DNA from: Varroa destructor
Lineage: Eukaryota; Arthropoda; Arachnida; Mesostigmata; Varroidae
DNA length: 64,000 nt
Assembly (NCBI RefSeq): GCF_002443255.2
Contig: NW_019211458.1
Coordinates: 24,684,757 to 24,748,756, forward strand
Reading direction: 5' to 3'
Positions 61,301 through 64,000 of the stretch are shown here, one piece after another. The first letter of the stretch is position 1. The number at the start of each line of letters is the position of its first letter. The translations under genes were made by a program, and so were the position numbers. The notes below the pieces were generated by a model. It did not search any database. It was not told the origin of the DNA and saw only the letters and a list, made by a program, of their open reading frames with translations.

Positions 61301-63328
61301 TAGTTTTCGTCAAATTGTACTGCTCTTGCAGGGAATTCAATTATATATATATATATATATATGTGTATAAGAGGAGTAAGGAATTTACACGACTCTCTAT
61401 TCTTCCCGAAATTCATTCATTGTCTTGTATCAATTTTTCTTGAATTATAACATTCTCAGCTATTATCTCCTCAGGAATATATCCGTGAATATAACTTTTT
61501 AAATGTAGCAACAAGGAGTCTTCTTATAGGGATAAGATATAAAACCGACGTGGGTTTTGCCTGATTCATCTACGGTTTCTCCAACAGACCTATGAAACGG
61601 CAGGGCGTTTAACGTTTATAATAATTCTTTACCTTCCAGATCACTGATCAATGGTGATATTCGTTTGCCAACGCTCACCTTTGAACCACCATTGCTTGAC
61701 ATTTTTTCGTTCATGATTGCCATGGCAAGATGCTCAAAAGAGATGCTTAATAACAACTTAGACCGCATCACTTCTTAAAATCAGATGTTAGTCCTGCTCC
61801 GCTGAAGTAAGCCCAAATCAAAATCCACAAAAATTAAGCGACAAAAAAATATCATTCTCCGCCATTTTCGTCCCCATTTAGAGCCAATGTAAACTATGAT
61901 TTTATATAATATAGAATCTTTACGCGCACGGGTTCCGCAGACATCCACGTTTACCATAAATCAAACCACACCATATAAAAAGGTCTCTAGAGGAGCGGAT
62001 AATGCGACAAGTTAAGAGATAACACTGAGCACGACTTATACCTTTACACTGAGGTGGAATTGATAGTAAAGTTTTAGCCGATCGAATGGTGACTCTGAAT
62101 AGTTTAATATTCAGACCGTTCAGGTATACCTAATGAAGCAGACGGCGTCCTTTGGTAAAATACCGCGCATAAAAAATAGCTTGTCAGATGATTCCTTTGA
62201 ATGAAAGGTATATGCATTAGAAATTGCGGCCCAGTGTCCAAATGCCGAGGACGTGATTTGAATAAATACAAAAATATTGTATTGAGTCTACCATATATCA
62301 TATATACAATGTGTGTCAAGAAATGAAAGTGATGCTTTTGTTTATCACAAAATCTTTATCAGTCAAAGATTGGATCTGTTTCGCATTTCAGCGGAAGTAG
62401 TATTACCAGGGGGCAAAAATGTCTCACGATTTGAAGACCTGTTGAAGTATCCTTGTCAACCCATTGAACTTAGAATTCCGTACAGATTTGTAATATTGGA
62501 TGGGACGGCCAGCATGCTTCTAAGTGTGAGAGAACTTCGTTAATGTTGGTTAAAAATTCACTTAGTCTTCATCTATTTCAGCAAAACACCATCCGATCTA
62601 CCCAAGTAATCCACTTCATTAACCTTTGCTTGCTACTGTTTTTTATGGCTGTACAAGATCATTTCTATTGACGATTAAAACTCGTCACGCTACTCGTGCA
62701 TTCAAAACGTATTGACAGTAAACATCGTAGCACACAGATTCTTCTACATATATACATGTATATGTAAATCGAACCAAAAGAATCAGTCGATCTTTGCAGA
62801 CTCCGTTTCTATTCAAATAACTACTAAAAAATTAAATAATATAATTATTTGAGAATTTTGCACCTATTCTCTGCGAGTTTTTATGTCAAAATGATATGAC
62901 TAACCAATATCACTCGACCTCGCTAATTGTTGATAACTGAGAGACACATGACAAAAATCGGTATACTGCATAACCCATAACAGACAAATCTTGTACTTAG
63001 TTGATCGATAGGTAACAGTAGTATATATATATATATATATATAATAGTGAATATATTTTATATGTAAAACAGTTAATATATTTACAGTTTTCGATGGGCA
63101 CGATCGTGATTTACATACACACACGCAGAGATAGATATGGCTGTTCTCCTTTAGTTGGCGCGGGCCAATCTTGCTCACGAGAAATCTTAGAAACGATTTT
63201 CTTTTCTTACGTGTGTCCCGGAACAGCCTTCGGCTCGCGACCCTTTCCTGGGTCTATAAACAAATACTGCTAAGATTTCCATCCGTTGACTATCGAAGGC
63301 AATATTTTTGTTGTTGTTTTTGCATCAG
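55339..63328. other. Long stretch without a recognised gene
   Basis: Mostly AT-rich. It holds (CA)n at about 56963-56981, (TA)n at about 61342-61362 and 63021-63043, a trinucleotide-rich patch at 60330-60540 with a leucine-rich frame lacking an ATG, and the second copy of the repeat at 61535-61770. A minus-strand open segment near 57850-58150 ends at a gtgagt donor but has no supported start. Confidence 0.55.
61535..61770. repeat. Dispersed repeat, copy 2 (pairs with 24690-24885)
   Basis: It has the same order and orientation of matching blocks as the 24.7-kb copy, with many substitutions and an insertion of a few tens of bases in the middle. The divergence suggests an old family, perhaps a non-autonomous DNA transposon. 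Confidence 0.5.
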
Positions 63329-63452
63329 TTTTAAAGACGGTCACACATCGTTGTGGGCCATTTTGGAGTTCGGAACGAGTTCTCATTATCTGTTAGTTTT
63401 CGCACTTCGAGGTGTCCTAGATTGCTGCGCTGCCATACGTTGCCGCTTTTAC
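63329..63452 (+). other. Leader exon candidate of the right-edge gene
   Basis: It is bounded by a strong acceptor (ttgttgtttttgcatcag) and a consensus donor (gtaagt). One frame is open for 41 codons (FKDGHTSLWAILEFGTSSHY...), but it does not continue into the next exon without a stop, so the segment is more simply a 5' untranslated exon. The following intron would be only 74 bases (63453-63526). Confidence 0.4.
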
Positions 63453-63526
63453 GTAAGTTTATCGTCTTAATCCTTTACTATATGATAACTCAGTGATTGG
63501 CTTTTCATTCATTTCGTTATACGCAG

Positions 63527-63592
63527 TTACACGTTAGTTGAAAAGGAAATTCATTAGCAATGCTGATCGGTAGTGCTCCCCAAGTGCAAAAG
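63527..63592 (+). CDS. Unrecognised gene, first coding exon candidate (ATG at 63560)
   Basis: The exon follows acceptor cgttatacgcag and ends at donor gtgagc. It contains ATG at 63560 followed by MLIGSAPQVQK, ending in phase 0. Bases 63527-63559 would be untranslated. Splicing across a 91-base intron to 63684 keeps an open frame (RQRVLCTIVWFAIFE then MELESY). If this exon is not used, translation could begin at the ATG at 63729. Confidence 0.4.
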
Positions 63593-63683
63593 GTGAGCGC
63601 AAACAGCATTCGTTGCGAGTAGGCGGATCATCTCGAACGTTCTCTGCTTTTATCAAGACGATTTTTAACTCTAAGTGTGACAG

Positions 63684-63992
63684 AGGCAGCGGGTTCTGTG
63701 TACAATTGTGTGGTTCGCCATTTTTGAGATGGAGTTGGAGTCATACACGAATGTCATACTCCGACAGTCGTTGCGGGAGCTCTTGTCGCCACACTCCCCG
63801 CTGTGGCCAGAGGTTAAAGTATTTATGTCAATCTGCAAAAGCGCTGGTCAACGGCTTCCGCCCGAAGTGCAAGTCTGGAATATGATGAATGTTCGAAAGG
63901 GTTTAAAGCGCCTGCTACGACTGAGTCCTTTGTATGGCTCTACCGACGGTGTGGTTGATACCAGTAAGAGTAACAAGATTGAACTTAAAGCT
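63684..63992 (+). CDS. Unrecognised gene, coding exon running to the right edge
   Basis: The frame is open from 63681 to the end of the window. From the ATG at 63729 (G at -3 and +4, a favourable context) it reads MELESYTNVILRQSLRELLS, PHSPLWPEVKVFMSICKSAG, QRLPPEVQVWNMMNVRKGLK and RLLRLSPLYGSTDGVVDTSK, with GC content well above the surroundings. A donor-like gtaaga lies at 63993, which would close the exon after KIELKA in phase 0. The predicted helices and charge pattern look like a genuine cytoplasmic or nuclear protein N terminus. I do not recognise the family. Confidence 0.55.
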
Positions 63993-64000
63993 GTAAGAAC

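Noticed and set aside
1..64000. CRISPR arrays, rRNA, bacterial promoters or operons
   Set aside because: No spaced direct repeats, no rRNA-like blocks, and the sequence is clearly intron-containing eukaryotic DNA.

Overview
This is a eukaryotic (metazoan) genomic window: interrupted coding sequence with GT-AG introns, kilobase introns full of decayed transposons and microsatellites, no bacterial-type operons, and one 100-N scaffold gap. The protein content (natriuretic-peptide-receptor-type guanylate cyclase, FGF-like exon, two mariner lineages, Ty3/gypsy reverse-transcriptase relic) fits an arthropod, and a mite or other arachnid seems most likely, but that last step is inference.

Region 0.7-28.4 kb, minus strand: one gene dominates. 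Thirteen exons (28386 down to 769) encode 585 contiguous codons of a receptor guanylate cyclase: most of the extracellular ligand-binding domain, the juxtamembrane cysteine pair, a transmembrane helix and the first half of the kinase-homology domain. All twelve exon junctions keep reading frame and phase. The signal-peptide exon (further right) and the rest of the kinase-homology and cyclase domains (beyond the left edge) are not seen. Its introns carry two antisense mariner relics, tRNA-like repeats and microsatellites; the largest intron (9.3 kb) holds two unexplained open segments on the same strand.

Region 28.4-41 kb: an FGF-like terminal exon on the plus strand (30476-30723), a gag-like relic near 33.2 kb, a gypsy-type reverse-transcriptase fragment ending in VYLDD (minus, 36433-36672), a perfect 20-bp hairpin at 36.9 kb, and an unrecognised 96-codon ORF at 39.6-39.9 kb.

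Region 41-55.4 kb: several plus-strand exon candidates whose phases can be chained in part (41860, 46973, 47712, then 53510, 55174). The last encodes a transmembrane helix, basic stop-transfer and short tail ending in a stop, so a single-pass membrane protein gene is suspected but not identified.

Region 55.4-63.3 kb: no convincing gene; a diverged copy of a repeat also found at 24.7 kb. Region 63.3-64 kb: the 5' end of an unrecognised plus-strand gene with very short introns, running off the right edge.
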